A DNA stretch of 7,355 nt from NCBI GenBank assembly GCA_017523005.1, contig JAFWXG010000057.1:1-7355 (forward strand), read 5' to 3'. The notes below the pieces were generated by a model. The model searched no databases. It was not told the origin of the DNA and saw nothing but the letters and a program-made list of their open reading frames with translations. Every line of letters begins with the position of its first letter. The first letter of the stretch is position 1. The position numbers were made by a program, and so were the translations under genes. This document shows, piece by piece, positions 1 through 6,425 of this stretch. This stretch comes from Clostridia bacterium. Its GTDB lineage: Bacteria; Bacillota; Clostridia; RGIG6154.

Positions 1-966
1 GACGGTTTCCAGAAAATTATCGAGGATTCGGCTTTCGATACAACAAAAGAAGCCCGCCTCCGCTCTACAGTTGCAGACCTTCGCGGTTACGAAATCGGCG
101 AAGAAGTTGCTTCTGGCGATGAAGCTATTCTCACAGGCGAAGATTTGTTTGATGAAGTAGCTGATACTGTTTATGAAAAGGGTGGTGACTTGAAAAAAGC
201 ATTGTTCCCTCCTGTTATCGCAAGACAGTTCCGCTCTCTCTTCAATGACAAGCTCCGCTACACACCAGAGGACGAACACACAGGTCTTAAACGCCTGCCG
301 GATATTGTCGCTTCTTGCGGCTCTTCTATCCGCATACAGGGCAAAGACGCTGGTACAGATAAGATGTTCCATGTAAAGGGTAAAGTCGTTGCTAAGGGTG
401 ATTCAACAAAACGCCCTAACGCTCCTTCTACAGTAACACTTACTGTAAACGCTTCTGCTACTCGTGCAGAATCACAGTTCCGCACAAGTGACGCAGGTGA
501 TTACATCTATGCAGTTCATGCCGTAAACTCTTACGGTATTTCAGCCGCAAAAGCCGCAGCCGCAGCCGTTACAGTTGCAGCAGGTAAGAGTGTTACAATC
601 ACTATTACCCCGGATTCAAACGGCGCAAGAGCTACAGGATTTATCATCACTCGCTCTAAAGCTGACGGTTCTGAACTTATGGAAATGTGTTCAATCGGTG
701 CAGCAGTTGAAGGAAACACAACATACGAAGATGTTAACTCAGAACTTCCGGGTACAGCTTCTATTATCCTTCTTTCTGAAATCACTCGTGACGCTAAGGC
801 AAACATCGCCTTTACACAGCTCATGGGTCTTTCAACATTCCCGCTTCCTACAAACGATTCTCTCGCAAAACGCTTTGCAGTTGCACTCTTCGGTGCGCTT
901 AAAGTTGGTGCGCCGGAATTCTGTGCTGAAATCAAGAATGTTGGTTACAGAGGAGGCTTGTACTAA
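1..966 (+). CDS. Major capsid protein, HK97-fold, SPO1/Twort-like (5' end missing)
   Basis: Structural protein forming the icosahedral head shell. The reading frame is open from base 1 and 321 residues are visible; an estimated 150-250 N-terminal residues lie upstream. Residues 1-135 show the capsid-core pattern I recall from Staphylococcus phage K/Twort capsid proteins: a start like DGFQKII, then LTGEDLFDEVA, then a segment on a possible ligand face ending GSSIRIQG. At about 138 (RPNAP) an FN3/Ig-like inserted domain begins, with DAGDYIYAVHAVNSYGIS as its central strands and an Ala-rich linker. The chain returns to the core near 255 (LLSEITRD) and ends with LAKRFAVALFGALKVGAPEF, which aligns by eye with the phage K C-terminus (FAVLWYGALALRAPKK). 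Downstream genes are neck genes, supporting the call. The stop overlaps the next start by one base (TAATG). The resemblance is from memory, not a search. Confidence 0.9.
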   Translation, partial: DGFQKIIEDSAFDTTKEARLRSTVADLRGYEIGEEVASGDEAILTGEDLFDEVADTVYEKGGDLKKALFPPVIARQFRSLFNDKLRYTPEDEHTGLKRLPDIVASCGSSIRIQGKDAGTDKMFHVKGKVVAKGDSTKRPNAPSTVTLTVNASATRAESQFRTSDAGDYIYAVHAVNSYGISAAKAAAAAVTVAAGKSVTITITPDSNGARATGFIITRSKADGSELMEMCSIGAAVEGNTTYEDVNSELPGTASIILLSEITRDAKANIAFTQLMGLSTFPLPTNDSLAKRFAVALFGALKVGAPEFCAEIKNVGYRGGLY

Positions 967-1397
967 TGGCTAAAGGTAGAACAGTTAAAACGCTGGCTAA
1001 TGCTGCTTCTACCGCCGTTGATACAAAAAAAATCTTGTCTGATTTGTCAGCTATGGCAGATACAGACAAGGTTACTGTTGTATCAGAAAAACGCGCGGGG
1101 AAAACAATCATTGGTATTGGCGCAAATCCCGTAGTTTTTGACGCTGACGGAAAAGCAGAAGTAACAGCTCTTGAAGCAAAGTATTTCTTGACAATTCCGG
1201 GCTTCAACCTCGACGGTGCAGCAGAAGCAAACGCTGACGCTAGAAAGAGCGAAAGCAAAGACGGTTCTGATTCTTCATCAGAAACAACAACAGACACCGA
1301 GAAATCGGACGGCGGCAAGGCAGACGCAAACACAGCAGAAGCAAACGCTGACGCTGGAAAGAGCGAAAGCAAGAAAGCCGCAAAAGGCAATAAATAA
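966..1397 (+). CDS. Small phage protein after the capsid gene, disordered repeat tail
   Basis: 143 residues, function not known. The start is fixed by a strong AGGAGG at 951-956, nine bases upstream. Residues 1-80 look folded: a helical N-terminus, then a beta segment with KTIIGIGANPVVFDADGKAEV and LEAKYFLTIPGF. That pattern (a small hydrophobic strand pair, 'DGKAEV', then 'A..L..IPGF') is common in short proteins encoded just after the capsid gene in large phages. Residues 83-143 are low complexity, made almost only of A, D, E, G, K, N, S and T, and contain EANADA-R/G-KSESK twice, at 87-98 and 125-136, so the tail is probably disordered. Position suggests a capsid-associated or head-tail protein, but decoration, scaffold-like or neck roles cannot be told apart from sequence. 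Confidence 0.75.
   Translation: MAKGRTVKTLANAASTAVDTKKILSDLSAMADTDKVTVVSEKRAGKTIIGIGANPVVFDADGKAEVTALEAKYFLTIPGFNLDGAAEANADARKSESKDGSDSSSETTTDTEKSDGGKADANTAEANADAGKSESKKAAKGNK
1219..1372 (+). repeat. 40-bp direct repeat pair inside the small post-capsid gene
   Basis: Copies at 1219-1258 and 1333-1372 share 39 of 40 bases (one A/G difference at 1242 versus 1356). They are 114 bases apart, a whole 38 codons, so gain or loss of a unit keeps the frame. The near identity at synonymous positions points to recent duplication or ongoing recombination rather than selection on the protein alone. The intervening segment is Ser/Thr/Asp-rich. Confidence 0.9.
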
Positions 1398-2546
1398 ATG
1401 ATAACCGCAGAAGCGACAAGTACAAGAATTATCCTCACGCTGGCAAACAGCAACGCTGAATCTTTCAGACTTGAAAGGTCATTCTATAAGGAAAACGCTT
1501 GGTATACTTGGACTTCTGACGGTTGGATTTTAAATACTGAATCGCCTGTTGTTCTGCCTATTTCAGCAGGTGATTTCATTGATTCTTCTAATCTTGAAGA
1601 TGGTTTATACGAATATCGTTTTGTAGATTCATCTGTAGAAGTTCCTACAGGCGATATGTACGAATACTCAAAATGGGTGAAATTCGGCGAAAATGTAGAT
1701 TGTATCGGTTACACATTCAACAATTACAATGCGCCGGAAGGTTCTTGGGGCGTTCCTGTAACTCCCGATGATATTAGATACACCTATCTTTGGGGAACTG
1801 ATTTTAAGGCTACAAACGGACAGCAGTTTAAGGACGAGCAGACACAGTATTTTATTGACGCTGCAATAACAGAATTGGAGCGTGAATTGAATATCTGTAT
1901 CAGAAGAAAAGTTATCCGATGTAACCCGGATAAGAGAGGACTTGTAAGGACAACAAGAACAAGAAAAGGCGATTATGATTTGGAAGAGCCGCCTTATAAG
2001 TTCAGACAGGAAGAAATTGTAAGCCGTGGACGAATTACAACACGACAAAGACCTATTATTAAGGTTACAAAATGCGAATTACTCAACGCCGCTGAAAATC
2101 CTATGGATTTGTTGCCTACTTCATATCTTGAAAAAGACAAGGGCGTTATTAACTTTATGCAAAGACCGTGGCGCAGAAGCGACACTTTCAATAATGTTTC
2201 AAAGGTGCTTTATCCATACGGAGAGCAGACTTTAAGAAATTACTATTTCTATGCCGTTGATTACGAAGCCGGATTTGAAACAAGTGACGATATTCCAGAC
2301 GATTTAAGACAGATTATCGGCAAGGCTTGTGCTATTTCACTTCTTAATATCATAGGTGACGGCTTGATGTCGGGATTCTCTTCAAGCTCTTTGAGCATGG
2401 ACGGTATTTCTGAATCGTTCAGCTCTACACAGTCGGCAACAAGTGCCTATTTCGGTGCGCGTATTGCTGTGTACCAGAAAGAAGTGCAGGAATACATCAA
2501 AAACAATAAATACAAGTTCAGACACTTTCCTATCAGCAGCATTTAA
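1398..2546 (+). CDS. Head-tail adaptor (connector) protein with N-terminal FN3-like domain
   Basis: 382 residues; likely the adaptor ring that sits under the portal and joins the head to the neck. Residues 1-82 look like an FN3-like domain (ILTLANSNAESFRLERSFY, then LEDGLYEYRFVD). The adaptor core starts near 122 with TPDDIRYTYLWG and a helix around 145-170 (FIDAAITELERELNI), the usual opening of gp6/gp15-type adaptors, which begin with a short helix at the ring. The second helical part, 297-350, has DDIPDDLRQIIGKACAISLL followed by a Ser-rich loop (SSSSLSMDGISESFSS) and a C-terminal helix; this 'I.DDL...I...A...LL.I.GD' plus 'S.S.DG.S.S' layout is typical of the family. It starts directly after the previous stop, with AAAAGG at 1382-1387. 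The N-terminal fusion is unusual for simple adaptors. Assignment is by pattern, not search. Confidence 0.72.
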   Translation: MITAEATSTRIILTLANSNAESFRLERSFYKENAWYTWTSDGWILNTESPVVLPISAGDFIDSSNLEDGLYEYRFVDSSVEVPTGDMYEYSKWVKFGENVDCIGYTFNNYNAPEGSWGVPVTPDDIRYTYLWGTDFKATNGQQFKDEQTQYFIDAAITELERELNICIRRKVIRCNPDKRGLVRTTRTRKGDYDLEEPPYKFRQEEIVSRGRITTRQRPIIKVTKCELLNAAENPMDLLPTSYLEKDKGVINFMQRPWRRSDTFNNVSKVLYPYGEQTLRNYYFYAVDYEAGFETSDDIPDDLRQIIGKACAISLLNIIGDGLMSGFSSSSLSMDGISESFSSTQSATSAYFGARIAVYQKEVQEYIKNNKYKFRHFPISSI

Positions 2547-2564
2547 TAAATTGGGGGTATCAGC

Positions 2565-3203
2565 ATGAAGCCGTGGGAACTCTACAATTACCAGAAGGAT
2601 ATAGACTACAAGACAAATACTTTTGATTACGATTGGCGCGTAAAAGTTGAGCATGAGGATAAGGCAATCTATGTCTTTTCGCAGTTCTCAACTTCTATCA
2701 TTGATTGGATTGTAAACTTCCTTTTCTTCTTCATTCCGCAGGTTAGACAGTGGTATGTGTATTTTGCCTGTTTAGGCTGGCAGACTACTTTCAATTCTTG
2801 CAAGGGCTTGATGATGAATGAGGTTTTAATGGCAATGAACACCTTCCCGGATTATAAGGTGGTTTGTTGCGGTCATTCATACGGCGGAGCTGGCTCTGTA
2901 TTGGTAGGAATAGAAATCTTCTTTCAGTCTGGAAGAAAGCCGGATTTAATCACTTGGGGTGCGCCTAAGCCGTTGGTTTTCTTCTTTACAAAGCTGATTT
3001 GCAGATTGTTTTTTGGTACTGTTTGGCAGTTCGCGCATTGGAGCGACATTGTGACTTATATGCCGCCATTGCTCGGATATTGGAATATCAAGGTTATCAG
3101 AATTGGCGATTTCAGTTTTAAGAAGCTGTTTAATTCTCGTGAATACCATACTTGCTATGGTGACGAATCTTTATATAAGGATATTAAAGGTTATGATTTT
3201 TGA
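2565..3203 (+). CDS. Class 3 lipase-like alpha/beta hydrolase in the connector block
   Basis: 212 residues, the usual size of a minimal lipase (class 3) domain; the family hydrolyses acyl-glycerol or phospholipid esters. All main landmarks are visible: IYVFSQFSTSIIDWIVNF (35-52) corresponds to the family's 'FRGT..S..DW..N' oxyanion strand, though the RG is replaced; the nucleophile elbow is GHSYGGAG with Ser105; TWGAPKP (130-136) matches 'TFGSPR'; Asp161 in HWSDIVTYMPP matches 'N.DPV..LPP'; His195 in EYHTCYG is the likely third triad residue. The protein is rich in Trp, Phe and Tyr, with a strongly hydrophobic stretch at 45-57, suggesting membrane or lipid contact; no clear signal peptide is seen. 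GGGGGT at 2553-2558 sets the start. It lies between adaptor and closure genes, so it may be a virion or lysis/entry cargo enzyme, which is inference. Activity is untested. Confidence 0.85.
   Translation: MKPWELYNYQKDIDYKTNTFDYDWRVKVEHEDKAIYVFSQFSTSIIDWIVNFLFFFIPQVRQWYVYFACLGWQTTFNSCKGLMMNEVLMAMNTFPDYKVVCCGHSYGGAGSVLVGIEIFFQSGRKPDLITWGAPKPLVFFFTKLICRLFFGTVWQFAHWSDIVTYMPPLLGYWNIKVIRIGDFSFKKLFNSREYHTCYGDESLYKDIKGYDF
3177..3181 (+). promoter_or_regulatory. Ribosome binding site deciding the 3193 start
   Basis: AAGGA lies 11 bases before ATG 3193 and inside the end of the lipase gene (AAAGG at 3186-3190 is too close to serve). The in-frame ATG at 3103 would overlap the lipase by 101 bases, covering the codon of its catalytic His195, and would add an N-terminus translated from lipase sequence. 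The 3193 start is therefore preferred. Confidence 0.6.
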
Positions 3204-4002
3204 GCAGGTGCAGAACATTCTTAACGGTGGTGTTCAGACATTACAGAAATCAGATTTCTCAAACTATGCACTTTCGGAGCAGGTGAAATGTGTACTTAAT
3301 AAGTCATACATTCCACAGGAAACTACCGTTGAAAAATCGTTACTATCTTGCGAAGGAATACAAAAAGCAAAGCCTGCAGGCAGAAATTGGGGGCAGTTGA
3401 TACCTGTAAGAAAAATGAACGCAGCCGGGCGAATGGTTACATATTGGGAAAGCCCGGAAGATAGAAACGAAGGGAAAATGAAGGGTGCGCAGAATCTTTT
3501 TGACATTGACGAATTGGACGCGCCTGCTTCTGACAATGATTATTATGGTCAGTGGGATAAAGACGCGGAAGAATATCAGATTAAGCCATTGATTATGAAA
3601 TTCTCTGAATACAATCCGGCTCTTGCAAAGCGTATGGAAGAGAAATACAAGGGGTATCAGTGGGATAGAGAAACAAGGGATTTAGATATAAAACTCGACT
3701 ATGAAACTCTGGACTACATGAGAAGGGCAAAGAACGAGCCGGACTATGCTAAAGAGTGGCAGGAAGAGTACAACGAAAAGACAGACAGAACTTGCAAAAT
3801 GCTAAATAACCGTAAATTGGCAATGGCAAGATTGAAAGTCGGTAGCAAGGTTTCTTATAACGGAAAGCCGGGAAAAATTACAGGATTTTCAAAGCGCGGT
3901 TATCCTAATGTAGACTTTAACGGAGTTGTAAGGACTTGTTTTGTTGAAGAGATTGCGGATATTGAAGCGTTGGAGAAGAAACTTAACGCAAAGGCTGCAT
4001 AA
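3193..4002 (+). CDS. Unknown phage protein with C-terminal SH3/KOW-like barrel
   Basis: 269 residues, function not recognised. The first 11 bases overlap the lipase stop, so the two genes are probably translationally coupled. N-terminal part (1-60): FEQVQNILNGG and KSDFSNYALSEQVKCVLNK, helical. At about 60-95 comes a short hydrophobic/basic stretch (IQKAKPAGRNWGQLIPVRKM, then MVTYWE) that weakly recalls beta-hairpin motifs common in phage morphogenesis proteins; this is not proof. Residues 110-212 are charged (K, E, D, Y) and probably helical. Residues 214-254 (LKVGSKVSYNGKPGKITGFS, then YPNVDFNG) form a clear SH3/KOW-like small barrel, a fold used for binding protein or nucleic acid. The short C-terminus ends EALEKKLNAKAA. 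A partner for the neighbouring lipase or a minor head protein are both possible. Confidence 0.75.
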   Translation: MIFEQVQNILNGGVQTLQKSDFSNYALSEQVKCVLNKSYIPQETTVEKSLLSCEGIQKAKPAGRNWGQLIPVRKMNAAGRMVTYWESPEDRNEGKMKGAQNLFDIDELDAPASDNDYYGQWDKDAEEYQIKPLIMKFSEYNPALAKRMEEKYKGYQWDRETRDLDIKLDYETLDYMRRAKNEPDYAKEWQEEYNEKTDRTCKMLNNRKLAMARLKVGSKVSYNGKPGKITGFSKRGYPNVDFNGVVRTCFVEEIADIEALEKKLNAKAA

Positions 4003-4008
4003 ATAAGC

Positions 4009-4032
4009 GTATACAGAAATATTTCTGAATAC
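4009..4032. repeat. 24-bp near-perfect inverted repeat between genes
   Basis: Eleven of twelve position pairs match around the centre between 4020 and 4021 (left arm starts GTATACAG, right arm ends CTGAATAC; only the fifth pair, A/A, fails). It lies in the 55-base gap after the 3193-4002 gene, 12 bases before the AGGGGGTG ribosome site of the coiled-coil gene. As RNA the usable stem would be short and AT-rich with no T-run after it, so a terminator is unlikely. A protein-binding palindrome or a weak mRNA hairpin near a start are possible; significance in AT-rich DNA is moderate. Confidence 0.5.
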
Positions 4033-4057
4033 ATAAATCAATTTAGGGGGTGTTTTT

Positions 4058-4285
4058 ATGGCACTTGATAAATTAAAGAAAGGTTGTCCTTATGGTAGGG
4101 AGATTGCAAAAGAGATTGAAGCAGGCGGAAACGAGCAGCTCAACGCAAGAGTTACAGAGCTTGAAGAAACTGTAGAATCTCTTACAACAGCCCTTGCCGC
4201 CGTTCTTGCAGCAGACAAGACAACAGACAACGGAAAAACTTTGCAGATTGATTCTAACGGCGTTGTTGCGCTTGTTACTGTGTAA
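4058..4285 (+). CDS. 75-residue coiled-coil phage protein
   Basis: Start fixed by AGGGGGTG at 4045-4052, five bases upstream. The N-terminus is LDKLKKGCPYGREIAKEIEA. Residues 28-50 form a near ideal heptad: L28, V32, L35, V39, L42, L46 and V49 follow the 4-3-4-3 spacing (core NARVTELEETVESLTTALAA). The C-terminus (GKTLQIDSNGVVALVTV) is beta-like. The layout of a short oligomeric coiled coil capped by a beta segment is common in small virion proteins such as fibre, neck or decoration proteins, but no specific family is recognised. It is separated by short gaps from both neighbours (55 and 61 bases), so it may be expressed at its own level. Function unknown. Confidence 0.75.
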   Translation: MALDKLKKGCPYGREIAKEIEAGGNEQLNARVTELEETVESLTTALAAVLAADKTTDNGKTLQIDSNGVVALVTV

Positions 4286-4346
4286 GTTTTCTTTTTACCC
4301 GGTTTTACTTTGCGTAATTCCGGGGCATTTATTTTGAGGTTTTAGC

Positions 4347-5525
4347 ATGGGTCAAGGACTTGGAGAAAATAGCCCTGTAGTTTTAAGTTTAGGGCGTGCA
4401 AATTATGAAGCTCTCATTAAGCGTCATGGTCAGTGGGTACGGTGGCGGACGGCAGCAATGTGTCCTTGTGTCGAAAAGAATACGCAACAGCCCGACCCAC
4501 ATTGTGAGAAGTGCGGCGGACGCGGTTATATTTACGGCAATCAGAAAGAGCAGGTTTTACAGACAACGGCAACCGTAGACCTTAACGGAATTCTTACCGT
4601 TTCAGAAGATTATACAAACGATTCTCTTGTAAAGGTTTACGACCAGAGCGGAAAGGTTTACAGCAACGCCCGAAAATACGGACAGTTTATTGATTTGAAT
4701 ACAGATAGGTTTGTAAGGGGTTCATACTACAATGTTGTTTTGAATCGTGAACTTGCAAAGACTATTGAAAATACAATTCTTGAAGATTGCGGCGGAAACT
4801 ATTATAAAGTTCCGGGGATTGAATCTAAACGGCTGAACATTGAAGGTATTTATTACACCGCGCCTGCAGATGTTTTGAGCATTGAAAGTGTTATTGATGA
4901 AGAAGGTGAGGAATTTGAGGTTGAGCAATACCGATTAAACCTTGCATATATTCCGCCAAAGATTGTTGAAGATGAAGAAACCGGGGAAGAAACGGAAGTT
5001 TACCCGACAGGAAATTTGACGGCAAAAAACATCAAGTATATTGAGCCGTTCACATTTGCCGTACTGAATCAGAATCTTAATAAGGTTGATATTGCACAAA
5101 TGGAAGCTGCTCACGGTGACGCAGTTGTGACATTTCCTTATTCATGCGATGTTTCGGAAAATGATGTTTTGACGGTTTTAGCCGGAACAATTACACAGAA
5201 ATCTATGATTGTGCGAACAAAAAAAGACTACGACACAATCCCGGCTTTTTTCATTGAAAGCATTGTGAAGATAATCGGCAAAGATAGCGAATATGAAAAC
5301 GGCGTTGATTATGTTCTTATCGGCACGAATTTTATTAAGTGGATTTCTGACAATAAGCCGGATAGTGGCGAAGGATATTCAATCATCTATAAGGTTTACC
5401 CGACTTATACAGTTGTAAAGAATATTCCGCAATTAAGAAGCTCTGAAAATCAGCGATTTCCGAAGAAAGCAATCGTACAGCTTATGAGCAGTTACAGCGA
5501 AACAAGGGGAGTGAACAGGCAATGA
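4347..5525 (+). CDS. Putative head-closure/neck protein with Cys4 cluster
   Basis: 392 residues. GAGG at 4336-4339 lies seven bases before the ATG. Residues 17-64 carry an N-terminal motif seen in neck/head-completion proteins of large phages: GRANYEALIKRHGQWVRWR, then C39-P-C41, P49-D-P, C53-E-K-C56-G-G-R-G. The four Cys (CxC-x11-CxxC) look like a zinc ribbon-like site, though metal binding is unproven. A variable acidic middle (190-215, EDEETGEETEVY) is followed by the C-terminal beta domain with ENGVDYVLIGTNFIKW (about 330-345) and GYSIIYKVYPTYTVV, a pattern I recall from such proteins as 'Y..G.DY.L.G....W...P..G..YSI.Y'. Its order after the adaptor and before the gp10-like protein fits a closure role. 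The stop overlaps the next start (ATGA). Confidence 0.62.
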   Translation: MGQGLGENSPVVLSLGRANYEALIKRHGQWVRWRTAAMCPCVEKNTQQPDPHCEKCGGRGYIYGNQKEQVLQTTATVDLNGILTVSEDYTNDSLVKVYDQSGKVYSNARKYGQFIDLNTDRFVRGSYYNVVLNRELAKTIENTILEDCGGNYYKVPGIESKRLNIEGIYYTAPADVLSIESVIDEEGEEFEVEQYRLNLAYIPPKIVEDEETGEETEVYPTGNLTAKNIKYIEPFTFAVLNQNLNKVDIAQMEAAHGDAVVTFPYSCDVSENDVLTVLAGTITQKSMIVRTKKDYDTIPAFFIESIVKIIGKDSEYENGVDYVLIGTNFIKWISDNKPDSGEGYSIIYKVYPTYTVVKNIPQLRSSENQRFPKKAIVQLMSSYSETRGVNRQ

Positions 5526-6385
5526 CCGAAGGTATTAAAATACAGATAAACGGACAGGCAGGTTTAGACGCTCTTTTTGCTATGGCTCGTTATGGAAACG
5601 AGGGTTTTAACAGTACATTTCCTTTGACTAAACAAGAGTTATGGGATTGTGCAATGACGATTGAAAACACTTGGAAAGGCTGGGCTATGGGCGGCGATAT
5701 TCCGGGAATAAAGAACATTCCGAAGCCAAATCCTAAACTTGCGGCTTCTGTAAAGCATAGCCCGGAAAGAAGCGGGGCTTTTGAATATACGATTTTCAGC
5801 GACCATCCTTTAATGGCTGATTATCAGCACGGCAAAGATGAAACAATCGACATGAAAGCTGCTGATAGTCCGTGGTTAAACGGAAAGAAAAGCCGACTGA
5901 ATAAAAAAGACGGTTCGCCTTATTTGATTGTTCCGTTCTCTTGGGGAACAGGTACAGGGCATTTTAGAAATGTCGTTCCGGCTGGAATACAAAAAGCATT
6001 AAGAAGCCGGGCTTTATCTTCACGCTTGCCAACAATGCACACAGAGCCAAACGCAAGGGGCGAGGACATCTTGCGACATGAATATAATTGGGGCGGCAGA
6101 GTTTCGGAAGATGAAGCGCAGCACACCGACAAAAACGGCAATTTGACAGGCTATGACGCTGGAATGGTGCGCATGGAAGATAGCGCATACAAAAACGGCA
6201 ATCACGGTACATATTTTACTTTCCGTGTCATAAGCGCAAAGTCGGCGGCAGATAAGTGGATTCAGCACAGGCACACAGACGCTATAGATGTAGTCGGCGG
6301 ATTAAAAAAGACCTTTGAAAAGGATTTTACAGAATCCGTACAGGCTGCAATAAAGGCTGATTGGGAGCGATTTCAAGGCAGTTGA
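5522..6385 (+). CDS. HK97-gp10-like tail-completion (neck) protein
   Basis: 287 residues; probably the protein at the head-tail joint that completes the tail end. The ATG overlaps the previous stop by four bases, with AAGGGGAG at 5504-5511 ten bases upstream, so coupling to the closure gene is likely. Landmarks typical of gp10-like proteins are visible: PYLIVPFSWGTGTGHFRNVV near 133-152 (the 'IPF.HGTPG' loop of the family) and, near the C-terminus, TYFTFRVISAKSAADKWI at 230-247, which matches the widespread 'FR..S..S....W' ending. The N-terminal 70 residues, with MTEGIKIQINGQAGLDALFA and an EGFNST..LTKQELW helix, fit the first helix bundle. The protein is longer than a minimal gp10 (about 130-200 residues), the extra length lying between the two motifs (155-228). 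No catalytic motif is seen. Confidence 0.66.
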   Translation: MTEGIKIQINGQAGLDALFAMARYGNEGFNSTFPLTKQELWDCAMTIENTWKGWAMGGDIPGIKNIPKPNPKLAASVKHSPERSGAFEYTIFSDHPLMADYQHGKDETIDMKAADSPWLNGKKSRLNKKDGSPYLIVPFSWGTGTGHFRNVVPAGIQKALRSRALSSRLPTMHTEPNARGEDILRHEYNWGGRVSEDEAQHTDKNGNLTGYDAGMVRMEDSAYKNGNHGTYFTFRVISAKSAADKWIQHRHTDAIDVVGGLKKTFEKDFTESVQAAIKADWERFQGS

Positions 6386-6390
6386 TTAAA

Positions 6391-6419
6391 TTGACAACAG
6401 GGGCTTTTTGCTTTAATAT
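6391..6419 (+). promoter_or_regulatory. Candidate sigma70-type promoter in the 6386-6553 gap
   Basis: A perfect -35 TTGACA at 6391-6396 is followed by a 17-base spacer and TAATAT at 6414-6419 (4 of 6 matches to TATAAT). The predicted start is near 6426. It sits just after the tail-completion stop, within the largest non-coding gap of the window. A hexamer pair of this quality can arise by chance in AT-rich DNA, but it is well placed upstream of the hairpin. Confidence 0.5.
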
Positions 6420-6425
6420 AGAATA

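Noticed and set aside
575..973. 132-codon + strand open frame inside the capsid gene
   Set aside because: It lies wholly within the capsid reading frame, lacks a ribosome site and has no phage-like pattern; it is a shadow of the Ala/Gln-rich codons.
1219..1372. CRISPR or tandem array reading of the repeats
   Set aside because: Only two copies, in frame inside a coding gene, with a coding spacer.
932..1453. 173-codon minus-strand open frame with a hydrophobic Ala/Ser-rich product
   Set aside because: It opposes two well supported genes and its composition mirrors the low-complexity repeat tail of the small gene; no ribosome site seen.
3103..3192. Upstream in-frame ATG for the SH3-like gene
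   Set aside because: It would overlap the lipase by 101 bases, including its catalytic His codon, and has no better ribosome site than the 3193 start.
4286..4346. CCCGG/CCGGG inverted pair as a terminator before the closure gene
   Set aside because: Only a 5-bp stem with a 17-base loop and no T-run after it.
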